In this document: positions 1 to 9,193 of the stretch, piece after piece
Numbering within the stretch: position 1 is the first letter of the stretch
Layout of the letters: each line of letters opens with the position of its first letter
From: Eretmocerus hayati
Taxonomy: Eukaryota; Arthropoda; Insecta; Hymenoptera; Aphelinidae
Assembly (NCBI GenBank): GCA_029851415.1
Contig: CM056742.1
Coordinates: forward strand, 189,825,344-189,889,343
Length of the DNA stretch: 64,000 nucleotides
Reading direction: 5' to 3'
The notes under the pieces: generated by a model
Seen by the model: the letters and a program-made list of their open reading frames with translations, nothing else
Told to the model about the DNA's origin: nothing
Databases searched by the model: none
Made by a program: the position numbers and the translations under genes

Positions 1-1019
1 GTACCCTGTTCATGAATAGGACCACGCTATACCCAATGAGAATAGATATGAGTAGTTCCGCACGAAACAGACCCACCAAAAAAGGGTCATGTCTTAAATT
101 TTTTTATGCAACGCTGTGCGTAAAACTATGTGAAAAGTTAACTTTCCATGCAAGGTACCCGTGCCGAAAGGAATGCGGAAAGTCATTATCACATAAGGTT
201 ATTTAGGTGTGCGAGAAAGTAACTTTCTCTCTGTGTTTGACAAAACATAGTGAGAAAGTGAAATCTGTGCCGAAATGGATTCATCGAATCTCCCATAGGA
301 AATTGAAAATTTAGAAAAAAAATTCAATTGGACCCCGCTCCGCGCCCCAGGCGTCCGCCCCCGTACCGCCGACCTCCACAAAAAGGTTCTCGAACGGGTG
401 GCTCTGACGCATCGTTCCACGTTCAGTGCCAAAAACTTGACTGTATCATCGTCTGTGGCGAATGGGAAGGAACTATGATATACAGGAAACGTGAATTGCT
501 TATTTTAATTGAATGAGAAACTCAGTATGAGATAATGATTGTTATTATTTCTTCTAAGTCCTGACCTTCAACTTTTTCGAAAACCGCGAAGGGACAGTTT
601 TCCGCACAGGTTGCATAAAATAGTATAAGCAACGCGGGCGAAAAGTTCCCGCACTCGTGTCCGGAACCACGTGAGAAAGTGCATTTCTTATCGGTGAAAT
701 CCTATGCATTTCACCGATCACAATTATACAAATGCTCGTACCGAATTTAATTTGATGAGTCTATCAGAACTTCGTACATACCACGATTGTGTAGTGGCCT
801 ATAAAATAAAATACGTTGCTAAAAGTAATTAGCAGAATGCTTTCTCGCGGCGTTATATGATAATAATCATAACGAATAAGAAAGTACCGTCAAATTGTGT
901 AACTTTGGTTTACGTGGGATAACTTTGGTACACCCTCAAAAAGCTCATCCTGCGTTCCAGGAGCAACAAATAGGATTCCAGAGTATCAGAATTGATAACA
1001 GAATTTGATTGGAGTGCTG
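1..1019. other. AT-rich flank without a recognisable gene
   Basis: I see no supported gene here. The stretch has several copies of a GAGAAAGT-type word, for example the near-palindrome GAGAAAGTAACTTTCTC near 213-229, further copies near 251 and near 672. The block at about 630-695 is the reverse complement of a block at about 6868-6935. A short motif at about 812-845, GCTAA followed by TTAGCAGAA and a TTCTC tail, recurs at about 11817-11852 next to the second monomer array. That motif may mark the outer edge of the same repeat family. Confidence 0.5.
630..695 (+). repeat. Short inverted repeat, left copy
   Basis: This block contains the string CTCGTGTCCGGAA followed by a GAGAAAGT word. It matches, in reverse complement, about 6868-6935, where GAGTGTCCGGAATGAG and GCGAGAAAGT are read on the minus strand. 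The two blocks lie just outside the non-LTR and MULE assembly, so they may be ends of an older host element or scattered copies of one repeat. Confidence 0.45.
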
Positions 1020-1400
1020 TAAAATTAACTAAGTTCCTCCCGGAGTGTTGTGCAAGACTTTTGGAGTTGTACCAAAGTTACTCAATTTTACGGTATCCTA
1101 TATTTCGAGTTATCATTCTGAGGAAAAATTTCAGAGAGATTTGGGTCTTCTAAGAGCAGGATTTTTCAACAATATCTATCGTTTGGTTGAGACGGAATTT
1201 CGATACAGTTGGTTTGAAGATGATTAGACTGGATTACTTGGTGAAAATTTTTTTTCGCGAAAGAAACTTTATTTGGATGATGATCTACGGATTTCAAGGA
1301 AATTTGGGATCAACCAATCGATTCAGAATAGCATATTAGTAAGTCTTTAGGTCATCAAAATTGAGATAAATGAGTGGTGAAGGATGATACGAAGAGGGTA
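1020..1400 (+). repeat. Tandem monomer unit left of the MULE insertion
   Basis: The unit carries the family landmarks: a word like CGTTTGGTTGAGACGGAATT near 1177, GGTGAAAATTTT, a WATCAACCAATCGATT-type word near 1310, then GTCATCAAAATTGAGATAAA near 1351. The same landmarks recur at about 5408, 5728, 12145, 12385, 14135, 14465 and 14785. Spacing is roughly 310-340 bp once insertions are removed, with one shorter unit. The MULE interrupts this unit at 1400. Confidence 0.7.
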
Positions 1401-1552
1401 GGGAGTCATAACTCCCCATCCATAACTCCCATGGGACATAACTCCCCGGGTATTCTTTTTCCCCAGGACACAACTCCCCGGGTATTAATTCTCCCCGGGA
1501 CACAACTCCCCGGGTATTCTTTCTCCCCGGGACGTAACTCCCCGGGTATTTT
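1401..1552 (+). repeat. Left terminal inverted repeat array of the MULE
   Basis: ACTCCC(C) words start at 1411, 1425, 1441, 1473, 1505 and 1537. The last four are exactly 32 bp apart and each continues as CCCGGGTATT. The array is matched in inverted orientation at the right end (3625-3772 and 5276-5310). Such tandem subterminal motifs are commonly transposase binding sites, but that role is inferred here. Confidence 0.85.
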
Positions 1553-1837
1553 TTTCTTTTTTTTTCATCTAATCCGGGTATTCTTTCTCCCAAGGCTCGA
1601 TCTCCCGGTCATTGATTCTTGTCCCAATTCTTTTCGCGGCAGAAATCCTGGTGAATCTATATCCACACGTTCAAATTCGAATGTATCGATCGAGGTAAAC
1701 AAATACCTCTTGTTTTCGTCACAGTTAACCTCAGTCCAAATTCCAATTCTTTCGGCTAACCCTTCAAAATTTACTGTTTTGACGTTTCGAAATTTCCAAT
1801 CACTCTCAAATTTGGTTCAAAATTATAAAAAAAAAAA

Positions 1838-3391
1838 ATGGCTGAAATAATCAAGAAGGATAAACGGACGTTTCTTCATGTGGATGGATTCCTCTATTTG
1901 AAGCACACGACGACTGAACGGGCTGAGAATTGGAGGTGCAGAAAATATCCACAGTGTACTGCACGGGTGTCTACTTCTCCTTTGGAAGAGAATGTGCGCG
2001 TGCAAAAACCACCATCTGCGCATAATCACGCTCCCAATAGAGAGGAAGTTGAGGCTCTTAAAACTGTCTCAAATATGAAACGCACTGCTCTGGAGCAACC
2101 AGGGGCATAGCCCGCACAGCTATTAAGAGCCTTATTGCAAGTGCCTGCTTCTGTTATTGCTGAACTTCCTGATAGACCAAACATGCGCAAGATGATTCAA
2201 CGTCAACGATTGATCGATCACCCGCCAGCTCCTCGAAATATCCAAGATTTGGGAAGAATACCAGCTAAGTATCGCGAGACATTGGATGGAGCCAATCTGC
2301 TGATGTATGATTCGTTTGAAGATAGAAATTATGATCAGTCACTCGGTAGAATCATTGTTTTCGGTACTGATGCAAATTTAAAAAAGCTCGTCAAATCACT
2401 TATTTGGTATGTGGATGGTACCTTCAAAACAGCGCCGGACATATTTTTCCAATTATTTGCAATCATGGGATCTGTAACGCAGACTGTCAATGGAATAGAG
2501 CAAACATTAGCCCTTCCATTTGTTTATGCGCTACTGAAAAATAAAGAGGAACGAACGTACTCCAAAGTCTTCGAAATCGTCTTGGACAGAATGAGACAGC
2601 TTACTGTGCCTGTCACGCTGCCCCAGTATGTTATGTCTGATTTTGAAGTAGCTATCATAAATGCCATCAAGAGTAACGTGGGTAATGATGTGAAGGGCTG
2701 CTTTTTCCATCTTGGCCAAAACGTCTTCCGACGAATTCAAGAGGAAGGCTTACAAGTACAATATAACGATCCAAATGACAGGACTATAAAAGAGTCTGCC
2801 CAGAAGATGTGCGCTATTGCTTTTGTTCCTCCTGCCGACGTTGTCGCAACTTTTGATTCATTCCTTGAAGATATACCAGATGAGTTTGTTCCTGTCGCAG
2901 ATTACTTCGAGGTAATGACAATGATTCATTCCTCTCGTAAGGGTCATGACAAAGGCCTCTCCGAATTAATATACTGTTGTACTTCTACATTGCAGTATAA
3001 TTATATCCGCGGGAAACCTGCTAGAGGCAGACGACGAGCTATTCCAGCCCGATATCCTCCTGAATTGTGGAATCAATACCAAACGACACTCGATCGTCTT
3101 TCCCGTACCAACAATCTCTCTGAAGGTTGGCATAACCGCCTCATGACTGTCATAGGGCGTTGCCACCCTAGCATCTTCCACTTTCTTGCTGAGCTGCAGA
3201 AAGAACAAGGTGATACGGAAGTGATGCTGGAGCATCTCTCTCTTGGACAGAAGATAAGGAAAAATCGTCCACCTTCTCGCCGACAGCAAGAAGAAAGGCT
3301 TTTTAATATTGTGTCTCAGTACGACGCATATGCGAGAGACAATGAAATTCTAGATTATCTCAGGTACATTGGGCACAATCTGCATATCTGA
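1838..3391 (+). pseudogene. FLYWCH zinc finger plus MULE transposase, one in-frame stop
   Basis: One continuous frame runs from the ATG at 1838 to the stop at 3389-3391 (about 517 codons), broken only by an amber codon at 2108-2110. The N-terminal part has a FLYWCH-type zinc finger: aromatic residues, WRCRKYPQC and a distal HNHAP pair. The second part is a MULE transposase domain with all three acidic positions visible: D in VDGTFK (about residue 193 of the joined frame), D in MSDFE (268) and E in LSEGWHN (429), plus a CFFH motif between the second D and E. The role would be cut-and-paste transposition by DDE chemistry in the nucleus. No clear SWIM finger follows. One nonsense codon and no obvious frameshift suggest recent inactivation. 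Readthrough or a start downstream of the stop cannot be excluded. Confidence 0.9.
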
Positions 3392-3499
3392 AATTCTATC
3401 GCAACTAGTTTCAGCAATTTTTTTCGAACTATCAAATGAAAATTGACAAAATTTATTCTTATAAAAATCAGCAAAACAAAACTAGGAACTGAAACAATC

Positions 3500-3505
3500 A
3501 ATAAA
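3500..3505 (+). promoter_or_regulatory. Candidate polyadenylation signal of the MULE gene
   Basis: An AATAAA hexamer lies about 110 bases after the transposase stop codon and before the right terminal array. This is the expected place for the transcript end, but the assignment rests on the hexamer and position only. Confidence 0.45.
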
Positions 3506-3617
3506 AAGAGCAAAACTTTGACTCCGTGATCATTTGTCTGTTGATATATTCAGATCCTCCTCTGAACTTTATTCTGATAGTTCTGTCCTCTGAGAGAATG
3601 AGGAAAGAATTCATGAT

Positions 3618-3772
3618 TCATGTCGGGGAGTTATGACTGTTGGGGAAATTTGGGTCGGGGAGTTATGACTGCCGGGGAGATTTTGGTCGGGGAGTTATGG
3701 CTATCGGGGAGATTTTGGTCGGGGAGTTATGTCTATGCGGGAGAAATGTCCGGGGAGTTATGTCCCGGGCAC
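3618..3772 (+). repeat. Right terminal array of the MULE, inner part
   Basis: GGGGAGTTATG words start at 3625, 3657, 3689, 3721 and 3752, an almost exact 32-bp period. They are the reverse complement of the left-end motif. Two further copies at 5276 and 5290, 14 bp apart as at the left end, are separated from this array by the palindrome at 3771-5274. Confidence 0.85.
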
Positions 3773-5274
3773 GGTGTCCTTGAACCAACTTTAAATCAGT
3801 CGGAAGACCACCTCGCCAAATATTTTCTTAAATGGTTGTTCAGGGCTCAAATAACATCTTCCAACTGTTTTTAAAATCGCGTACGTTAGAATTTTCAAAT
3901 AAATCAACTTTTATGATTTTTTTTGAAAAAATTGTCAAAAAACGACTTTGACGCGCTTTGGTGATGATGAACGCTTAGTTATATGCTTCAAATTTCACAA
4001 AAATTTCGTCACAAAGTGCAGATGGTTCATGACACTCTATCCCAAACTATTCGCAATGTAATACGTAGAGGAAGGGATAGGCTTCGTGAGCTGTGACTAA
4101 TGCTTGGGTAGAGAGTCAGATATGGCGAATATAGAAAGGTCCACCTATCTTTATTGGGAAATTTGTCGTCTGCTCACGGCTCTGTCTTCTTCTTATTCAC
4201 ATTGGTCCTAATCATATGTACACAATGCCTTGGAATCTCGGCAAGGTCCTCATCGCGCAACAAGAGCTCTCAATCCGGTTCTGGAGAGCTTGCAGGTATG
4301 TCATAACTGCTCCACATCTCGCATTTGAGTGGAGAGGGTAGCTCTATCGTAGTTCTAAGATGCCATGTGCTCGCTTTCATGAAGAGAATCGACTCAAATT
4401 TTGGGTATTGTGCATGAAAAAGGAGGTGGGAGTGCAGAAGCTGAAAAGAGACATGGGAGACTGCTCCAAAAATGTTCAGCGATTGACGGTCAGAATGATA
4501 AAGTACCTTTATCTATATGTCAGACATAGGTAAGTCAGATAGGTCAATCTATCATTCTGACCGTCAATCGCTGAACATTTTTGGAGCAGTCTTCCATGTC
4601 TCTTCTCAGCTTCTGCACTCCCACCTCCTTTTTCATGCACAACACCCAAAATTTGAGTCGATTCTCTTCATGAAAGCAAGCACATCTTAGAACTACGAGA
4701 TGACCACCCCCTCCACTCAAATGCGAGATGTGGAGCAAGGTATGACGAACGTGCAAGCTCTCCAGAACCGGAGTGAGAGCTTTTGTTGCGCGATGAGGAC
4801 CTTGCCGAGAGTCCAAGGCATTGTGTACATATTATTAGGACCAATGTGAGTAAGAAGAAGACAGAGCCGTGAGCAGACGACAAATTTCCCAATAAAGATA
4901 GGTGGACCTTTCTATATTCGCCATATCTGACTCTCTACCCAAACATTATTCACAGCTCACGAAGCCTATCCCTTCCTCTACGTATTACATTGCGAATCGT
5001 TTGGGATAGAGTGTCATGAACCATCTGCACTTTGTGACGAAATTTTTGTGAAATTTGAAGCATATAACTAAGCATTTATCATCGCCAAAGCGCGTCAAAG
5101 TCGTTTTTTGACAATTTCTTCAGAAAAAATCATAAAAGTTGTTTTATTTGAAAATTCTAACGTAGGCGATTTTAAAAACAGTTGGAAGATGTTATTTGAG
5201 CCCTGAACAACCATTCAAGAAAATATTTGGCGAGGTGGTCTTCCGACTCATTTAAAGTTGGTTCAAGGACACTG
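3771..5274. repeat. 1.5 kb near-perfect palindrome (foldback insertion)
   Basis: Bases 3771-4501 read as the reverse complement of 4550-5274, with roughly one mismatch or small indel per 15-20 bases by eye and a loop of about 48 bases (4502-4549). The arms start with GTGTCCTTGAACC and end in GACGGTCAGAATGATA. No conserved open frame is evident in the arms. The palindrome sits between two motif units of the MULE's right end. Removing about 1.5 kb restores a motif spacing near that of the left end, so it looks like a separate foldback element inserted into the MULE. Confidence 0.85.
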
Positions 5275-5310
5275 CGGGGAGTTATGGATGGGGAGTTATG
5301 ACCCCCAATC

Positions 5311-5890
5311 AAGAGGGTAAAAATTTTCCATTATTTTTTGAGTTATTCTTTGAAAGAAGCTTTTCAGAGCGATTTGGGCCATCTAGTCTGAGGTTTTTTG
5401 GATGATATCTATTGTTTGGTTGAGACAAAATTTGGATGCAGTGGGCTTGAAACGGTTTAAGATGGAATTTTTAGTGAAAATTTTGATTCTCCCGAAATTT
5501 TGAGATCTGTACAGATTGGATGGAATTTCGGTATTAAACAATCGATAGATTATGCAGAAAAAATCATAGTTTAGGTCATCAAAATTGAGATAAATGAGTG
5601 GTGAAGGAAGGTACGAGGGGAAAATGAATATTAAGAAGAATTTTACATTCTTTTTCAAGTTATTCTTTAGAGAAAGCTTTCTAGAGCGATTTGGGCCATG
5701 TATATCTGAGGTTTTTTCGATGATATATATTGCTTGGTTGAGACAGAATTTGGATGCAGTAGGTTTAAAAAGGCTCAAAAAGAAATTTTTTGTAAGAATT
5801 TTGATTTTTTCGAAAATTTGAGATCTGTAAAGATTAAATAAAATTTCTGTATCAACCAATCGATAGATCGTGCAGAAAACATCATAGTTC
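5311..5890 (+). repeat. Tandem monomer units right of the MULE
   Basis: One unit resumes after the target duplication, and another full unit follows with its GTTTGGTTGAGACA-type landmark moved from about 5408 to 5728, a 320-bp step. The array ends near 5890 where the leader conserved with copy 2 begins. Short open frames on either strand here are not conserved between units. Confidence 0.75.
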
Positions 5891-6117
5891 AGGTGACTTG
5901 ATTCGTTATGAGAGTGTGTGAGAAAAAGATATTTATGTATTGGAAGTCGAAATTTGAGCATTTTTGCTTTAAAAAGCCCATGGATCAAATTTGACTGGGA
6001 GCCGAAAGGTGTCAAATCACTGGGCTCTCAGACATTGTATTCTGTACAACTTGTAGGAAGCCAAAAGTTGATAAAGTGGATAGTGAAAGAGAAAGCGTGT
6101 CCAGTATAAAACAAGAT

Positions 6118-6136
6118 ACATACACACACACACACG
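6118..6136 (+). repeat. Short (CA)n microsatellite in the retroelement leader
   Basis: A run of about eight CA dinucleotides lies 25 bases before the ORF1-like start. Copy 2 has a shorter, interrupted CA run at the corresponding place near 15178, consistent with slippage after the copies separated. Confidence 0.7.
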
Positions 6137-6159
6137 AACACGGAAAAAGGGGTGGAAAG

Positions 6160-6348
6160 ATGAGTCTTTGGCAGATTTGGGAGGCCATTAGGAGGAAAAG
6201 TGTTACCTGCAATTGATAGATTTTGGCGAGAGGAAGAGAATGGTCTAAGGCTCTTTTAGATGAAAGGGATTATGTTGAAGAATATGTTGATTTCAATGAG
6301 AAATTCGATCAGATTTTCGTTGCGGTGAAAACAAAGCTTTCTCTTTAG
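6160..6348 (+). pseudogene. ORF1-like N-terminal fragment, copy 1
   Basis: From the ATG at 6160 a 62-codon frame runs to TAG at 6346-6348, interrupted by two adjacent stops at codons 19-20. Copy 2 at 15216-15404 has the same length, the same final TAG and one stop at the codon-20 position. Between copies most differences are conservative at the protein level: both keep MSL, IW, KSVT, ARGRE, SK, LDER, VEEYV, EKFDQIF and VKTKLSL. This indicates descent from a real coding exon or ORF start. I do not recognise the protein family. By position after the 5' units it is probably the start of the element's first ORF. Confidence 0.5.
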
Positions 6349-6352
6349 AGAA

Positions 6353-6622
6353 AGCCAAACTCTATCTTCCAATGACTGCATCAATAGCATGTTCAATGAA
6401 AGAATGGTTGAATATTTTATGCGTCATGTCCGTAGTATCAGTGAACTGTGTTGCCATTCTAATTTTATGTATTACTCAACTACGCACAGAATTAGGAGAA
6501 TGTGGAACTTGTTACCTGAGGAAATAAAGAATCAAGAGTCGCTAGTCAACTTTAAGAGTCTATTAATATTGAAATTGAACACGACTGTGCTGTACGATGA
6601 GTTGGTTCGAGTTGTGCAATGA
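6353..6622 (+). pseudogene. Non-LTR reverse transcriptase, C-terminal fragment
   Basis: The open frame ending at TGA 6620-6622 contains a stretch of the type found after the RT domain in non-LTR elements: YYSTTHRIRRMWNLLPEEI followed closely by SLVNFKSLL. That matches the general pattern of an aromatic/basic segment, then 'W/Y-N-x-LP-x-x-I', then 'S-x-x-x-F-K'. The catalytic domain is absent; the fragment starts where homology to copy 2 stops (after CTCTTTAGAGAAA). It is therefore the far side of an internal deletion. It cannot be functional alone. Confidence 0.6.
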
Positions 6623-6852
6623 TAGTTGGTTAATAGAGAGATGAAATTATGATCCTCGATATAGAGTGCCAAAGTGTCAGCTGCTCATATGTTTATTGTA
6701 TGTTCCTCACCCAATTGTCAACTTCCAGGACCGATGAACTGTTGATCTCATATACTTATTGATTATTAGCGGTATTTTTAAGATATCCTTTTGTAAAAGG
6801 GCATTTATGCCCGTTTATTTTCTAAAAGAAAAATAATAAAAATAAAAAATAA
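6623..6852 (+). other. 3' UTR, hairpin and A-rich tail of the non-LTR element
   Basis: After the stop codon come about 175 bases of UTR, then a compact hairpin GGGCATTTATGCCC at 6799-6812, and from 6822 an A-rich tail of AATAAA-like units ending near 6851. A short stem plus (AATAAA)n-like tail is a common 3' terminus of insect non-LTR elements. Confidence 0.6.
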
Positions 6853-8826
6853 AGTGGAATCGTGCGAGAGAATTACTTTCTCGCACTCATTCCGGACACT
6901 CGTGCGGGAATCTTCCTTTTCGCTAATGTTGCTTAATGCACTATTCTTGACTTTTCTATTCGATTCTATGGTACAAAATATGAACTTTTCACTACCTATG
7001 GGGCCCCAAAAAAATTTCCCAGGTACCGTCAACGTACATTATTTTGTTCTTTTGAATTATTTTCAACAAAAAAGATAGGGTATATTTTCAATAGGATGAA
7101 TTTCTCTCGAATTCGTTCAGAAATATAGAGATGCGGTTTGTGGCATTCAAAAGGTCTTCATATCGAAATCGCCCTTGTAGGGTTGATTTTGATGTCTTGG
7201 GTGATTTTTTCGGGGAAAAAAGAGAGAAAAATAAAGAAGATAAATTTCTCGAAGAACCAATTTTTTGAAACCTCTAAAGCAACTCCGTTCCAAGAACCAT
7301 AGAGCTGGGAACTTGAATCACTCACAGAGAAAAGTACAACGATTAGTTCATGCAGATCCTAGCTCAAATTTGTCACAACCCAAGGGAACAATTCATTTTG
7401 ATAACTGGATGGGCAGCCAGAAATGTATGCGAGCATCGCCGCGAAAGGTCCAGCGAAATCCGCTCATGAAAAGGTGTATTATGGCATTGTCGACGCGTGG
7501 TCTGACATTGCAAGTCCGAAACGAGCAGTAGCATTTTGTAGATAACGCGTGGAGTACAAATATGCAAGTTGGGTCGTAGCGCCACAGCGACACCCTGGCT
7601 ATTGTGAAAATTTCGTCAGCCCAGTGACAAATTAAATATATACATGCGTGCTTGCTCTATATCGTACATGTTTGCCACGTATAGAGTTCGGGACGAGCAC
7701 AAAGGAAAGCGTGGCAGATGATTTGCATATTATATGTGGCTGGATAGGTGCCCGGTTGCAAGCTGCTACTGCTGCTACCTCTAGGTATGCCCCTGCGTCA
7801 TACAATCGCGCAAGGCTTTGTGTCCCGAGCTTCATTCTCAGGCTGCCACATTCTCCTATCCGAGCATGCAAAGCCCGAAAAGAAGAGGAACGCACGTGTA
7901 TGGGGGCTTCGTGCTCGTACGAGAGCGAGTCAGTGAGCTTGCGAGCTTTGGAAGGCTTAGGCTACGCAGCAGAGTTTTGTCCATGCGCCACGCATAATGA
8001 ATCATCTTGCGCGGGATAGCGGGTTAATTTGCAATTTCAAAACATGGCCACGGCTGGAGGCCGGATTTGAGAGCCACGGGAATTTCGCTTCGAGCGTGAT
8101 AAACGTGGGTTTTTCGAGTCTCACTGTCGGTTAGAATTTTACCCTGGCCTCGGCTCCCTGTTCCGTACACTGTTCTATGACACTCAACTGCACATCGAGT
8201 CCATACATGGATTTCATCTTCATTGCCGCAGAACCTCCGTCTGTTCTTGACGAACTGACTGACAAACTACGGCCACCTCACAGATGGACTACAATTATTA
8301 ATGTAAAAAACTTTTCTGTCGAGATATAAATTAATCTCCGCAGTCCGATTTCATGCGGGAGTGGCATCACCATCATCAGACTGGAAATTATCATTATCTA
8401 CAATTTGCATTCAAGCAACATGCAGATTATACTGAGCCTCAGAGATTTTGAAGGGGTTGAAGCAAGTGGATGAGCTAGAACAATACTTGACGCAATCCAG
8501 TACTTTTGATGACTGAAGTATGCACTGCCAGATCACAGATTCTCAAGAGCATAAGCGAGCAACACCACGTCTCCCAGAATCATCCTCAGTAAACACGACG
8601 TCCTACTCGCAACTTTGATGTCTCTGATGTTGTCTGGGTAGGGTTCCTCTCCTACCTCGCATGTGTCAAAGCTCGAGACACACTGCTTGATCTGTGGGCG
8701 GTCCCGGAAGTCAATGGCACTCTACATGAAATCTGCTTCCTAGCTCAAGATGCTCCAAGAGATCTTCCGATCCTGTGAAAAATACTAAATCCACTTGACT
8801 CTAGACTGGAGTTGCCTGAGTCTCGC
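6853..8826. other. Intergenic stretch, no supported gene
   Basis: The segment begins with the GTGCGAGAGAATTACTTTCTC palindrome-like block (about 6862-6886), the right partner of the inverted repeat at 630-695. From about 7640 to 8100 the composition becomes richer in CpG, which creates several overlapping open frames on both strands, none with recognisable domains. Nothing else structured was seen. Confidence 0.5.
6868..6935 (-). repeat. Short inverted repeat, right copy
   Basis: This is the reverse-complement partner of about 630-695. On the minus strand it reads GCGAAAAGGAAGATTCCCGC, then GAGTGTCCGG, then GCGAGAAAGT, against GCGAAAAGTTCCCGC, CTCGTGTCCGG and GTGAGAAAGT on the left. Confidence 0.45.
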
Positions 8827-9193
8827 GATGCGTCCACAAATATGCATATGCATGCATTGTGCAGTGTGTACTGCACACGTGCAGCTCATCAAATTGACGC
8901 CAAAACCACACAGAACTCGTCGAGTTCAGCTTTGGATCAGCCGGTAACGGAGCAGAAATACAAATCGACTCAAATCAGGAATTTTCTGATGTGAGCCCTT
9001 AAATTTTACCCAAAATCACATGGATTTCGTCGAGTTTTGCTTTGGACCAGCCGGTAACGGAGCAAAGCCCTGAACCTATTCAAATAAGAGATTTTCTCGT
9101 GCGAGCCCTCAAATCGTTGCTCAAGTTCGATAAGCTGTACATGTGCACGTGTGCACTGCATATGCATGCATATGCATAATTTATGGGCGCATC
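8827..9193. mobile_element. Small TIR element with internal tandem duplication
   Basis: The first and last 65-70 bases are imperfect inverted repeats. The left end reads GATGCGTCCACAAATATGCA and the right end, reversed, GATGCGCCCATAAATTATGC. Both then go through ATGCATATGCATGCAT and ACACGTGCA words. Between them are two tandem copies of a unit of about 105 bp (about 8903-9001 and 9010-9113) sharing CAGCCGGTAACGGAGCA and a TTTTCT...GTG(C/A)GAGCCCT end. No coding potential is seen. A non-autonomous MITE-like element is the simplest reading; I found no convincing target duplication. Confidence 0.6.

Larger units (their letters stand above)
1401..5310 (+). mobile_element. MULE-type DNA transposon with 9-bp target duplication
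   Basis: The element is bounded by the perfect 9-bp direct repeat AAGAGGGTA at 1392-1400 and 5311-5319, the size expected for Mutator-like elements. Outside the duplication the flanks join into the ordinary monomer sequence seen uninterrupted near 5576-5680. The ends are inverted copies of CATAACTCCCC-bearing arrays: outermost copies spaced 14 bp, then a 32-bp period. A transposase pseudogene occupies 1838-3391. The right terminal array is split by a 1.5 kb palindrome (3771-5274). Four extra bases (AATC) precede the right duplication compared with the left end, so the exact right terminus may be off by a few bases. Confidence 0.88.
1020..6852 (+). mobile_element. Decayed non-LTR retrotransposon, copy 1, interrupted by a MULE
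   Basis: In order the copy shows diverged tandem units of about 320 bp, a conserved leader of about 270 bp, an ORF1-like coding start (6160), an abrupt junction after 6352, a reverse transcriptase C-terminal segment (to 6622), a 3' UTR, a small hairpin and an A-rich tail. That order fits a non-LTR element with tandem 5' UTR monomers and a large internal deletion that removed most of ORF1 and ORF2. The insertion of the MULE at 1401-5310 accounts for much of the span. The leader and ORF start recur in copy 2 at 14937-15412, which proves this is a dispersed family. The 5' boundary is uncertain. Assignment to a clade (Jockey, CR1, RTE or other) is not possible from the short RT tail. Confidence 0.6.

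Noticed and set aside
1374..1850. 158-codon plus-strand open frame
   Set aside because: It is produced by the 32-bp periodic terminal repeats of the MULE and the sequence before the transposase; the opposite strand is open over the same repeats.
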